From the NCBI GenBank assembly GCA_947303395.1, contig CAMYYD010000017.1:1-32562 (forward strand): a stretch of DNA of 32,562 nucleotides. Direction: 5' to 3'. The notes beneath the pieces are model-generated. The model saw only the letters and a program-made list of their open reading frames with translations. It made no database searches and was not told the origin of the DNA. A program made the translations under genes and the position numbers. The stretch's first letter is position 1; each line of letters opens with the position of its first letter. Source of the DNA: an uncultured Bacteroidales bacterium (GTDB lineage Bacteria; Bacteroidota; Bacteroidia; Bacteroidales; F082). Shown piece after piece: positions 15,869-24,471 of this stretch.

Positions 15869-15915
15869 TGTAGAGTTTAGTGTTTAGAGTAGTTTTTAAG
15901 TTTAGAGTTAAAAGT
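15869..15915. repeat. Short degenerate direct repeats (TTTAGAGT-like)
   Basis: The gap between two minus-strand genes holds several variants of AGAGTTTAG, GTTTAGAGT and TTTAGAGTTAAAAG in under 50 bases. It looks like slipped-strand or low-complexity repeat growth. The last unit reaches the stop codon of the exonuclease gene at 15908. Confidence 0.5.
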
Positions 15916-16720
15916 TTATATTTTTGTCGGGATAACGGAGTTTTGTGACTACGCGTTTGGTGTATTCAGGGAAGTCGCTTTTCATGATCCAATCGTAGTA
16001 TTGTGGCTCTTTTTTGAAGACATCTTCTACGCGTTCGTCCTTGTGTTTTCCGAATTTGAAAACTGCTTTGCCTTGTTCATCGTAAACAATCTGTCCCATC
16101 AGATCGGCATTCTGATGATGCGACGAAAAATGCGCCAGTTCGCTCATATCGTTGACGATAGGTTTTGTCGTAACTCCTTTAAAATCAGTGTATTCTGTGC
16201 CTTGATATTTGTCGAGCATCGCCATCAGCACCTCGTAAGTAGCGAAGGTGTCGGCATTGGCTGAATGAGCGTTGTCGAGCTCTTTGTTCATGAAGAAACG
16301 GTAGGCGCCCTTCAATGTTCTTGGCTCCATTTTCATGAAAATATTCATCACATCGATGAGTTGGCGGTCCTTGAGGTCGAAGTTTACGCCTGCTCGGATG
16401 AACTCTTCGACGAGCATCGGGAGGTCGAATTTCAAAATGTTGTATCCGGCGAGGTCGCAGTTGCCGAAAAATCGTGAAATCTCAGGTGCGGCCTGCTTAA
16501 ACGTCTTTTCATGCGCCACATCGGCATCGCTGATGCCATGTATGGCGGTCGTCTCAGGCGGAATCGGGATGCCCGGGTTGATGCGCCATGTGCGCTGTTC
16601 CTCTTCACCATTCACATTGATTCTCAATACACTAACTTCCACGATACGGTCGTGGGTGATGTTCAAGCCCGTAGTCTCCAAATCAAAAAACGCTATCGGT
16701 CGCTTCAAATTCAACTTCAT
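15908..16720 (-). CDS. DnaQ-like 3'-5' exonuclease with ExoX-type C-terminal domain
   Basis: This 270-residue DEDDh exonuclease has ExoI FFDLETTG (12-19), ExoII GYNILKFDLPML (about 92-103) and ExoIII HSANADTFAT (about 152-161, with the catalytic His and Asp). After a linker comes a small domain, VFKFGKHKDERVEDVFKKEPQYYDWIMKS. It matches the domain found C-terminal to exonuclease X/T-type nucleases, thought to help DNA binding. It may be a repair or proofreading nuclease; it is not fused to a polymerase. It is divergent from the tricorn gene, with 71 A/T-rich bases between. Confidence 0.88.
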   Translation of the reverse strand: MKLNLKRPIAFFDLETTGLNITHDRIVEVSVLRINVNGEEEQRTWRINPGIPIPPETTAIHGISDADVAHEKTFKQAAPEISRFFGNCDLAGYNILKFDLPMLVEEFIRAGVNFDLKDRQLIDVMNIFMKMEPRTLKGAYRFFMNKELDNAHSANADTFATYEVLMAMLDKYQGTEYTDFKGVTTKPIVNDMSELAHFSSHHQNADLMGQIVYDEQGKAVFKFGKHKDERVEDVFKKEPQYYDWIMKSDFPEYTKRVVTKLRYPDKNINF

Positions 16721-16763
16721 AAGAATGCAAAAATTTTAAAATGTAAAATTACAAAAATTTTGT

Positions 16764-16771
16764 TAATTTTG
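16764..16771 (+). promoter_or_regulatory. -7 box for the tricorn-like protease gene
   Basis: TAATTTTG matches TAnnTTTG, 20 bases before the ATG at 16792. No convincing -33 element is visible. Confidence 0.45.
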
Positions 16772-16791
16772 CCTCGTTAAAATTAATTTCT

Positions 16792-19700
16792 ATGAAAAAA
16801 TTATTCCTTGCATTAATCACGTCATTTCTGACCTTGATTACATTCGCGCAGCAGCCACTTTGGATGCGCTACAACCAGATTTCGCCTAAGGGTGATAAAA
16901 TCGCTTTTACTTATAAAGGCGATATCTATATCGTTGATACTCAAGGTGGTTTGGCTCGACAGCTGACTACTACCTCATCGTATGATTATTGTCCGATTTG
17001 GTCGCATGATGGCGAAAAAATAGCATTCGCAACCGACCGTAACGGTAATTTCGATGTTTATGTAGTGTCGGCTAATGGAGGCGTGGCAAAACGTGTTACG
17101 ACGAACTCGGCAAATGAGACTCCAATGGCGTTTTCGCCTGACGACACTGAGATTTACTATAGTGCAATGATTCAAAAAGACGCTAAAGACGCGCAGTTTG
17201 CCTCGGGCTGGCTCACTGAATTATATAAGGTGTCGGTCGATGGCGGTCGTCCGCAGCAAGTCACGGCGGCAACAGTATGTTCAGTGTCGTTCGACAGCGA
17301 CGGCGAGTCGTTCCTTTATTATGACAGAAAAGGCAGCGAGAACATATGGCGCAAGCATCAGGTGTCGTCGGTGGCGCGTGATGTTGTCTATTACAATGCA
17401 AAGGAGAAATCACATAAGATATTGACTACCAATGTAGGAGAGGACCGTGAGCCGGTGTTTATGCCTGATCGCAAATCGTTTGTTTACCTCAGCGAGCCTG
17501 CAGGTCGCAACAGCCAGAACGTTTACATGATGACATGGCCAAATCTCTCGGAACCGCAAAAAATCACTGAATTTCAGACATATCCGGTGAGATTTTTGAG
17601 CGTGGCAAACGATGGCACTTTGTGCTACGGTTATCAAGGTGAGATCTATACACAAAAAATAGGGCAGGAGCCTCAAAAAGTTGATATTCAGATCGTTAAC
17701 GACCAAGAAAATGTGCCGGAACGTGGCAAATTCGGCAGTGCTTCCGACCTCACGATAACGCCTGAAGGTAACCTAATCGCATTTGTGTCACGTGGTGAGG
17801 TGTTTGTCACTTCCGACGAGTATCAGACCACAAAACAAATAACGCACACTCCTGAAGCTGAGGCAGATCCGTCGTTTTCGCCTGATGGTAAGATGCTTGT
17901 TTACACCTCAGAGCGTGACGGCTATTACAATCTTTATCTCGCCAAGATGACACGTAAAGAGGATTTGAATTTCGCTTACTCCACCTTGATTGAAGAAGAG
18001 TCGTTGTTTGGCGACGATGGCATCGAGCGTACATCGCCATCATTCTCGCCCGACGGCAAGGAAATAGCCTTCATCGAAGACCGTAAATTCTTGAAAGTCA
18101 TAAATTTAGCATCTAAGAAAGTGCGCCAGATCACTGATGGAACTCAGCATTACGATACTGATGCCTATCCGTTTGATTATCAATGGTCTCCTGATGGAAA
18201 ATGGTTTGTCATAACGCTTATCACTAACATGCGTGCCCCGTATTCAGACGTTGGTATCGTATCCGCTGATGGCGACATGAAGATTCACAACATCACCAAC
18301 GACGGCTATATCACAGGCTCTCCACGTTGGGCTTTGGATGGCAACGCTGTCATTTTCGGTTCGAACCGTTACGGAATGCGCTCACACGCTTCTTGGGGCA
18401 GCCAAAACGACGCTTTCATTTGCTTCATGAACCAAGATGCTTACGACAAATTCATGTTGTCGAAAGAAGAATACGAGATTTCGAAGAAAGCTAATGAGAC
18501 GAAGGATAAGAAAGAGGATAAGAAGGATAAAAAGGATAAGAAAGATAAAGATGAGAAGAAAGAGGAGGTTAAAGCTATTGATGTTGAATTAGATAGACTT
18601 GATGAGCGTGTCGTGCGTCTCACTCCGATGTCATCAAAATTGTCGGGTGCTGTGCTTTCGAAAGATGGTGACAAATTGTATTTTTTGAGTTCTTTCGAGA
18701 AAGGATATGACCTTTGGGAACTGGATGTTCGTGAGAAATCGACGAAGATTTTGAAGAAACTTGACGGCGGCGGAGCAAGTCTTGTTTTGAACAAAAAAGG
18801 TGACAATATCTATGTTTTATCTGGCGGAAATCTTCAGAAGATTGAGACAAAAGGCGGCAAGGCTACATCTATTAAATATGATGCCACTATGGAACTCGAC
18901 CGTGCGGCTGAACGTGAATATATGTACAATCATGTGTTCTTGCAGGAAAGCAAACGTTTGTTCCGTCGCGACCACAACGGCGCTAATATGGATCAGATCA
19001 AGGAAGATTTCCATCCGTTCCTGGCACATATCAACAACAATTATGACTTTGCGGATCTTTTAAGCGAAGTGCTTGGCGAACTTAACGTTTCACATTCTGG
19101 CTCAGGCTATCGTGGCGGTTCTAATGGCGATGCCACAGCACAACTCGGACTCTTATTTGATTGGAATTATGAAAAAGACGGTCTGCTCATTGAGGAAGTC
19201 CTTGAGTATGGTCCTTTCGACAAGAAGAACTCAAAAGTGAAGGCTGGCGATATCATTGAAAAGATTGACGGCGTTGAGATTACAAAAGATATGGATTACT
19301 TCCCGTTGCTTAACAAGAAGTCAGGAAAGACGGTTTTGGTCTCAATTTACAGTCCTAAATCGAAAAATCGCTGGGAAGAGGTGGTGAAGCCTATATCGAG
19401 AGGCGCGCAGAACGATTTGCTTTACAAACGTTGGATAAAACGCAATGCGCATCTCGTTGATAGTCTGTCGAATGGCCGTCTCGGTTATGTTCACATCAAG
19501 AGCATGGGCGACGCCAGCTATCGCGATGTTTACGCCGACATTTTAGGAAAATACAACCTCCGTGAAGGTATTGTCATCGACACGCGTTTTAATGGTGGCG
19601 GCCGTCTGCACGAGGATATCGAGATTTTGTTCTCTGGCGAGAAATATCTTGAACAGGTGATTCGCGACAGCGTGGAATGTGTGATGCCTTCGCGCCGTTA

Positions 19701-20049
19701 CGTGAAACCGTCGATTATGGTTATTGGTGAGGCCAATTATAGCAACGCACACGGAACGCCGTGGGTTTACAAGCATAAAAACATTGGCAAGCTCGTCGGT
19801 ATGCCGGTGCCTGGCACTATGAGCAGCGTCACTTGGGAAACTTTGCAGGACAATACCTTGTACTTCGGTTTGCCGGTTGTAGGTTATCGTACTGAAGAAG
19901 GTAATTATCTGGAAAACAGTCAGTTGGAGCCAGATATCAAGGTGAAGAACACGCCTGAAAAACTTGCTCAGGGCATTGACGAGCAACTCGAGGCAGCGGT
20001 TGAGGAACTGCTGAAAGAGTTGGATTCGTTCAAATATTGGGGTAAGTAA
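16792..20049 (+). CDS. Secreted tricorn-like S41 protease
   Basis: This 1085-residue protein has a signal peptide (1-19, ending TFAQ). Two beta-propeller regions of PD40/WD40-like repeats follow, with FSPDG/WSHDG motifs (about 20-330 and 330-690). The tricorn core then starts near residue 715, a PDZ domain sits near 790-870, and an S41 peptidase domain runs from 880 to the end. Likely catalytic residues by alignment to tricorn are H768 in NVSHSG and nucleophile S984 in NYSNAHG. Archaeal tricorn degrades oligopeptides in the cytosol; here export is clear. A Lys/Asp-rich linker at about 560-595 (KKEDKKDKKDKKDKDEKKEE) interrupts the second propeller. The gene's stop abuts that of the convergent hexosaminidase. 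Confidence 0.9.
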   Translation: MKKLFLALITSFLTLITFAQQPLWMRYNQISPKGDKIAFTYKGDIYIVDTQGGLARQLTTTSSYDYCPIWSHDGEKIAFATDRNGNFDVYVVSANGGVAKRVTTNSANETPMAFSPDDTEIYYSAMIQKDAKDAQFASGWLTELYKVSVDGGRPQQVTAATVCSVSFDSDGESFLYYDRKGSENIWRKHQVSSVARDVVYYNAKEKSHKILTTNVGEDREPVFMPDRKSFVYLSEPAGRNSQNVYMMTWPNLSEPQKITEFQTYPVRFLSVANDGTLCYGYQGEIYTQKIGQEPQKVDIQIVNDQENVPERGKFGSASDLTITPEGNLIAFVSRGEVFVTSDEYQTTKQITHTPEAEADPSFSPDGKMLVYTSERDGYYNLYLAKMTRKEDLNFAYSTLIEEESLFGDDGIERTSPSFSPDGKEIAFIEDRKFLKVINLASKKVRQITDGTQHYDTDAYPFDYQWSPDGKWFVITLITNMRAPYSDVGIVSADGDMKIHNITNDGYITGSPRWALDGNAVIFGSNRYGMRSHASWGSQNDAFICFMNQDAYDKFMLSKEEYEISKKANETKDKKEDKKDKKDKKDKDEKKEEVKAIDVELDRLDERVVRLTPMSSKLSGAVLSKDGDKLYFLSSFEKGYDLWELDVREKSTKILKKLDGGGASLVLNKKGDNIYVLSGGNLQKIETKGGKATSIKYDATMELDRAAEREYMYNHVFLQESKRLFRRDHNGANMDQIKEDFHPFLAHINNNYDFADLLSEVLGELNVSHSGSGYRGGSNGDATAQLGLLFDWNYEKDGLLIEEVLEYGPFDKKNSKVKAGDIIEKIDGVEITKDMDYFPLLNKKSGKTVLVSIYSPKSKNRWEEVVKPISRGAQNDLLYKRWIKRNAHLVDSLSNGRLGYVHIKSMGDASYRDVYADILGKYNLREGIVIDTRFNGGGRLHEDIEILFSGEKYLEQVIRDSVECVMPSRRYVKPSIMVIGEANYSNAHGTPWVYKHKNIGKLVGMPVPGTMSSVTWETLQDNTLYFGLPVVGYRTEEGNYLENSQLEPDIKVKNTPEKLAQGIDEQLEAAVEELLKELDSFKYWGK

Positions 20050-22509
20050 TTACTCAACAATAATTTCATCCATAAAAATCCAGGATCTGTAACCGGCACC
20101 AGGTGTTCCTTCCTGCAGCGGTCCTGGATTTTCTATTACTACACGTAAATATTTGGTTTTCAAGCCATTCATGTCAAATGTCTCGGTAACAATCTGATTG
20201 CCAGAAGGCTGTGATTTTTCGTTGATTTTGAACGTTTTAACCACCGTTTCAGGAGTGTTTGGCGCTGCATCGATAGGGAAGGCGTAGACACGAACCGTAG
20301 TCGGCAGCATAATCCAGTCGAAAGGATTGGCTAAGAAATTGATTTTGATGGTGTTAACTGTCTCTGCTTTGCCAAAATCCATTTCTATGTCGGCATCCAC
20401 GCCGCAGAATCCCTGCCAGTTGCCGTCGCGATAATCGTTGCCGCCCAAGATGCCGTTAAGCAACGCGTCTTTACCACCTCCCGAATATTCCGGACGGTAG
20501 TCGCCAACAGGACTGTTGAGGCTTTTGAGGTGTCCCATGCCTTTGTGGAAACGAAAATATTTTTCAGAATTATTTGTTTTAACAATACATGAATGATCAA
20601 TTTCAAAAGGTTCATCGTACAAAATGTTAGGTTCGTCGCCATCGGTAGTGTAAAAGATGTCCTTGTCGTCAAAAATGGTTCTCAGCACGATGACAGGTTT
20701 GCCGTTTTCCGATGTGCTGTTGATGAAAACCTTGTTTTCGGCGTTCAGAATATCCTGCATTATCTTGTCGAAACGCGCTTCAACGATGTTGCGCGAATAG
20801 GCTCGGCACTCCGAATCCCAAAGTCTGATGTAGTCGTATTTCAGTTTTTGTAAAATCGGGATGAAGGCTTTGATAGATTCTTTGGTGTTTTTAACTGATT
20901 GAATATCATGGTTTTGTAATGTATTATAAAGCTGCGCTTTCAGCAGATTTTTCGTCGCGGTGGTGTAAGCTCTGTAAGCCGCCACAATGGCGCAGTCGAG
21001 AAATTCGGTGTTTTCTTTAGCGTTTTCCTTAATGGAAATCAAGTTTTCATACAGATTCAGTGCTTCTTTTTGGCGTTTTTTGTTGCTTATAGCAGCTTCT
21101 TCGCTTATTTGGTTCGGGAAAAACTCTAAAAGAGGCTCATCGATGGCTGAAAAATTCTCTACACAACTTTTAAGGGCATTAATGGCATTAGCGCCATTAA
21201 GGGAGGCACCAAGGAACTGAGCTCCAAACCTTTCATCGAATCCGGCGCCATTACTGGGGTTCCAGGTCATTTCGGCACACCACAGCATTGAGTGCCAGGT
21301 GCTGCTGAAGAATGACTCACCATAGTCGTCCCAAGCTGTGTTCATCAGGCCTTTGGCACCGCTTTTGTGTGCGTCGCGGGCGAAATTAGCGATATTTTTT
21401 ATGTAAGTCTCAATGTCAGGAAACGCTGTGCTCCAGCAACTTGCACCGGAAGCGGCCCAAAACTCATGTCCTGACTCTTTAAACGGGCGTAGCATCTCCA
21501 TATAATCGTCGCCGGCGCCGTAGCTCCACACTATAAATTGCAGGTCTGCAGGCAGTTTCTCAATCATTTTGGGGTTTTTCGCCACGATGTCGCCCCACAT
21601 CATCACGGTTTTATCGTATTTTTTCAGAATCTGGCACACCTTATTAATATGCTCGCAATAGACCTCGTCTTTCCCGGTTTTTTCGACGTAATTTTTTGCT
21701 TTTCCTGAGCCAAGTCCTTCAGTCTCATCGCAGTTGATGTTGAAAAACTTCGATTCGTATGCTGGCGCGACTTCGGCGAAAACGTCGTCCAAAAACTTGT
21801 AAGTCTCAGGATTCGACGGGTCGAAATTGTATTTTGTGTCGGCAATATTGTCGTAAAATGGTATGCGAAGTGTCTTTTCAGCATGTGCAAAACACTGTTG
21901 GTTGCCCATGAACTCGACATAGTATTGCTTTGCGTATTCAGTTAACTCTTTGATTTCCTGTGCTGTAAGTCCGTCGGTTGGCGCAATGTCGGGATGACTC
22001 TCGAGTTTGAAGACGTGTTCGGTGTAAAGCTGGAAAAAATTCATCTTGTAAGATGCCAGCGTGCGTATCTCTTTTTTTAGAAAATCCATTGTCGGGATTG
22101 GCCCTCTGCTGATGTCGTCCATCCATCCGCGGTATTCGAGCGCTGGCCAGTCGGTGATGGTCATGCACGGAATGTCAAACTCTGGTTTTTGTAATGTAAC
22201 TTCCTGATATTTAACGAGTTGATTTAAGCTTTGTCTTGCGTAGAAAAGACCTTGCTCAGTCATCGCCCGAAGTATGATTTTCTTCGGCGTGATGTTGATG
22301 ATATAGGCTTGTTCTTTGTTTTCCTTGGCGGGAATATCTTTGACGATTTCTGTTTTTATTCGTTTCTCGTTTTTCGACAAATCGGCTTTCCATAAAAAGC
22401 TACCTTGTTGATATTCAATTTGTTGTGGATTTGGAATTATTCCTAAATCTTGTGAAAAAGCTGTCGATGCACAGATTAAAACGGATAATATCAGAATGAG
22501 TTTTTTCAT
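20050..22509 (-). CDS. Secreted GH20 beta-N-acetylhexosaminidase
   Basis: This 819-residue exported glycosidase (signal peptide 1-19, ending TAFSQ) probably removes terminal beta-GlcNAc or GalNAc from glycans. An N-terminal GH20b domain (about 22-120) is followed by the GH20 barrel from 122 (EYRGWMDDISRGPIPTMDFLK). The catalytic Asp-Glu pair is D261-E262 in NINCDETEG. This departs from the usual HxGGDE form, so it belongs to a divergent branch. Past the barrel come a helical region and a chitobiase-type C-terminal domain (TTDGDEPN near 640). A discoidin (F5/8 type C)-like domain closes the protein (about 680-819). It may act on mucin or peptidoglycan. The first bases downstream hold the tricorn terminator-like hairpin within this coding sequence. 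Confidence 0.87.
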   Translation of the reverse strand: MKKLILILSVLICASTAFSQDLGIIPNPQQIEYQQGSFLWKADLSKNEKRIKTEIVKDIPAKENKEQAYIINITPKKIILRAMTEQGLFYARQSLNQLVKYQEVTLQKPEFDIPCMTITDWPALEYRGWMDDISRGPIPTMDFLKKEIRTLASYKMNFFQLYTEHVFKLESHPDIAPTDGLTAQEIKELTEYAKQYYVEFMGNQQCFAHAEKTLRIPFYDNIADTKYNFDPSNPETYKFLDDVFAEVAPAYESKFFNINCDETEGLGSGKAKNYVEKTGKDEVYCEHINKVCQILKKYDKTVMMWGDIVAKNPKMIEKLPADLQFIVWSYGAGDDYMEMLRPFKESGHEFWAASGASCWSTAFPDIETYIKNIANFARDAHKSGAKGLMNTAWDDYGESFFSSTWHSMLWCAEMTWNPSNGAGFDERFGAQFLGASLNGANAINALKSCVENFSAIDEPLLEFFPNQISEEAAISNKKRQKEALNLYENLISIKENAKENTEFLDCAIVAAYRAYTTATKNLLKAQLYNTLQNHDIQSVKNTKESIKAFIPILQKLKYDYIRLWDSECRAYSRNIVEARFDKIMQDILNAENKVFINSTSENGKPVIVLRTIFDDKDIFYTTDGDEPNILYDEPFEIDHSCIVKTNNSEKYFRFHKGMGHLKSLNSPVGDYRPEYSGGGKDALLNGILGGNDYRDGNWQGFCGVDADIEMDFGKAETVNTIKINFLANPFDWIMLPTTVRVYAFPIDAAPNTPETVVKTFKINEKSQPSGNQIVTETFDMNGLKTKYLRVVIENPGPLQEGTPGAGYRSWIFMDEIIVE
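20075..20132 (+). terminator. Hairpin after the tricorn gene, inside the opposing gene
   Basis: A perfect 11-bp inverted repeat, AAAATCCAGGA (20075-20085) with TCCTGGATTTT (20122-20132), encloses 36 bases that may themselves form a small GCACC/GGTGT hairpin. It starts 25 bases after the tricorn stop, within the last codons of the hexosaminidase gene. The T-run is short, so terminator function is uncertain. Confidence 0.4.
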
Positions 22510-22523
22510 GATAAATTTTTTCG

Positions 22524-22531
22524 CAAAGATA
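22524..22531 (-). promoter_or_regulatory. -7 box for the hexosaminidase gene
   Basis: The minus strand reads TATCTTTG, an exact TAnnTTTG match, 14 bases before the ATG at 22509, implying a very short leader. It touches the A/T arm of the terminator at 22532. Confidence 0.55.
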
Positions 22532-22569
22532 AAAAAAAGACGTCACACAAAAGAATGACGTCTTTTTTT
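22532..22569 (-). terminator. Bidirectional-type intrinsic terminator
   Basis: A perfect 14-bp stem, AAAAAAAGACGTCA (22532-22545) with TGACGTCTTTTTTT (22556-22569), has a 10-base loop. It lies just past the stop of the lipoprotein gene on the minus strand and should end its transcript before the hexosaminidase promoter. Confidence 0.8.
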
Positions 22570-22589
22570 GTTGTGTTTAATTATTTCTC

Positions 22590-23501
22590 TTAGAATGGGA
22601 AATCGAAGTGAGGGAAAGTTCCTTTGTAATGCATTGTGTATTCAACATTGTTGATTGTGACTCCTGTGATGTCCACTGTGTAAATGTCATTTTCAATTGC
22701 GACATTTATGGTGCCCGATGAGAATGCAGTGTTGTTGATGTCCATTTCCTCGATGTAGATTATTGTCTGGTCTTGATATTCACCAGCAGGGACGGTGTTG
22801 TTTTCATAGAAGAATCCCATCATGTCGCCGGTTTCGGTTATGAATCCTGCAATGTTTTTGTTGCCAATCAATGGGAAATTGTAGGTCGTTGTGCCAGCTG
22901 TCACAATATTTTCTTCGTTGAGAGTTCCTTCTTCTACTGTTGCGAGCACGTATCTTGCCACTTCGCTTTCGCAGTCGACTGATGATGTTTCAGTTATTGC
23001 GGCATCGCTTGTTTTTTCAACCTCAATGCCGTCTGTTGTGACTGTGAACATGTCGCCGTCCATCTCAAGTGTGAATGAACCGCTGTTTGCTGCGTAAACG
23101 TCATCTTGTGCCAAAAGGTCGTTGATGTTGAAGTTTACGATGTCTGTAACCTCAAGCCCTGCGTAGCAATACAATGGGAAGTGTGCTGTAGGATTGGCCG
23201 GGTCGAATGTCATGTTGTATGTGCCTGATGTAAAGTCGCCACGGAAAACTATGACGATGCCTTTGCCTTCACCGCTGTTGTCGCCAGTCATTTGGCCTTG
23301 TGAGAACACTATGGCGTTGTAAATCTGGCTGCCATTGTATTGGATGTTTTCAATTGTAATGACATTGTCGATGTCGTAAGTTGTCTCACCTAATGTAAAT
23401 GTCTGTGAGTGTGTTTCCGATTCGCTTGTGGTTTTGTTGCAATTTGTGAAACCCAAAGCCAGTGCCGCGATGAGCATCAATGAGAAGAATACTTTTTTCA
23501 T
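22590..23501 (-). CDS. Lipoprotein of unknown function with two similar halves
   Basis: I start at the ATG at 23501 (303 residues). The longer frame begins with a TTG only about 15 bases after the -7 box. The signal peptide MKKVFFSLMLIAALALGFTNC ends at a Cys that fits a relaxed Bacteroidota lipobox, and the mature protein begins CNKTTSESE. Two beta-rich halves share a pattern: TTYDIDNVITIENIQYNG, Gly-rich strand pairs, FTSGTYNMT and SGSFTLEMDGDMFTVTTDGIEV in the first; TTTYNFPLIGNKNIAGFI, VPAGEYQDQ and SSGTINVAIENDIYTVDITGVTI in the second. No known domain is recognised. It is a surface or periplasmic lipoprotein with a single-gene transcript bounded by its own promoter and terminator. Confidence 0.8.
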   Translation of the reverse strand: MKKVFFSLMLIAALALGFTNCNKTTSESETHSQTFTLGETTYDIDNVITIENIQYNGSQIYNAIVFSQGQMTGDNSGEGKGIVIVFRGDFTSGTYNMTFDPANPTAHFPLYCYAGLEVTDIVNFNINDLLAQDDVYAANSGSFTLEMDGDMFTVTTDGIEVEKTSDAAITETSSVDCESEVARYVLATVEEGTLNEENIVTAGTTTYNFPLIGNKNIAGFITETGDMMGFFYENNTVPAGEYQDQTIIYIEEMDINNTAFSSGTINVAIENDIYTVDITGVTINNVEYTMHYKGTFPHFDFPF

Positions 23502-23539
23502 ATTTTTAAAGTTTGAATTTTTCAATTATATTAACCTTG

Positions 23540-23547
23540 CAAAGGTA
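23540..23547 (-). promoter_or_regulatory. -7 box for the lipoprotein gene
   Basis: The minus strand reads TACCTTTG, matching TAnnTTTG, 38 bases before the chosen ATG at 23501. Its position argues against the upstream TTG start. Confidence 0.55.
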
Positions 23548-23585
23548 AGTAAAATTTTGAATAAAACTCAAAAAATCGATTTTTT

Positions 23586-24383
23586 TTACAGATTTAGCTT
23601 CAATTGTATAGTCTGAACCTGTTTTTTCAGGTCGTTGATGGTGTCGATGAGCTGCTGCTCGCGCGGCATGTTCTCTGGCATCTCCGAGCTGATGTAATGC
23701 ACGAATTTCCACACTTCTTTTATCTCGTTGATTGGAATTTCGAACGGCGTGTATAACGGATTCAGTGAATGAAGTCTCAAATAACCGTCAATAATATGAT
23801 TCTCAACGATTTTGAAGACGATGCCGTCATCGATGGTGAGGATGATGTACGCTTGCTTGTCGCGTATGTCGTGCCAGTCGAGGACGTATTCGCCGGTGAC
23901 GTACGACTTGTCGGGAATAGGCAGCATCGAGTCACCGCTGATTTGGAAAGTGCGGTATTTTCTTTCTTTCGAGAGAAATGGCAGCTGGAATGTCGGAAGG
24001 ATTCGGATGTAATCCGGGTCAGCGTAACCTGTTGTGTATCCGGCTTTTGCGCGTTCCGAGACGAGTTCGATGTTCTCGTTGTTGCTGCTGTCGACGGTCG
24101 TCGCGAGCACCCTGATGTTACTGCCTTTCAGGTGAACGTCGTAGCCGCGCTCGAGCTGGCTGAGCTGGAACTCGCCGATCTTGGTTAGATCCACCTTTAT
24201 TAATGTATCGATGGCGACGTTGAAATATTTCGACAAGGCGACGAGTGCCTCGATGCTGGGTTCCGACACCTCGTTTTCGTATCCGCTGAGCGTCGAACGC
24301 TTCATGTTGAGCGCTGTGGCGACGTCATCCTGCGTCTTCGAGCGCCTCTTGCGCAAAAATTTTATATTGGTACTGAATAACAT
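23586..24383 (-). CDS. XRE/S24 LexA-like self-cleaving regulator
   Basis: I start at the ATG at 24383 (265 residues). A longer frame from 24461 would add 26 residues and begin only three bases from a promoter box. An XRE helix-turn-helix fills residues 6-60 (KTQDDVATALNMKRSTLSGYE). An S24 peptidase fold follows, with a plausible Ala-Gly cleavage pair at 114-115 (AKAGYTTGYADP), nucleophile S152 in ISGDSMLPI and general base K191 in IVFKIVEN. The tail (237-265) looks like a coiled coil. The layout is that of SOS or phage-type repressors that cut themselves when RecA is active. It is divergent from the dinB-dnaE pair it probably controls. Confidence 0.86.
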   Translation of the reverse strand: MLFSTNIKFLRKRRSKTQDDVATALNMKRSTLSGYENEVSEPSIEALVALSKYFNVAIDTLIKVDLTKIGEFQLSQLERGYDVHLKGSNIRVLATTVDSSNNENIELVSERAKAGYTTGYADPDYIRILPTFQLPFLSKERKYRTFQISGDSMLPIPDKSYVTGEYVLDWHDIRDKQAYIILTIDDGIVFKIVENHIIDGYLRLHSLNPLYTPFEIPINEIKEVWKFVHYISSEMPENMPREQQLIDTINDLKKQVQTIQLKLNL

Positions 24384-24442
24384 AGCAGATTTTTTAAAAT
24401 TTTTCTTGACACGTATTAAAATAATGACTAATTTTTCGTCGC

Positions 24443-24450
24443 TAATTTTG
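24443..24450 (+). promoter_or_regulatory. -7 box toward dinB
   Basis: TAATTTTG matches TAnnTTTG, 60 bases before the dinB TTG start. It overlaps the region of the opposing promoter at 24464, so one bound repressor could block both. Confidence 0.35.
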
Positions 24451-24463
24451 ATTAAAAACATGG

Positions 24464-24471
24464 CAAAAATA
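24464..24471 (-). promoter_or_regulatory. -7 box toward the S24 regulator
   Basis: The minus strand reads TATTTTTG, matching TAnnTTTG, 80 bases before the regulator ATG. Two ATGGCAA words nearby (24460 and 24487) form a direct repeat 27 bases apart that could be an operator. Confidence 0.35.

Noticed and set aside
22590..23501. The two-half lipoprotein as an inhibitor of the C10 proteases
   Set aside because: Bacteroides C10 inhibitors are small and sit beside the protease gene. This gene is more than 5 kb away and separately transcribed.
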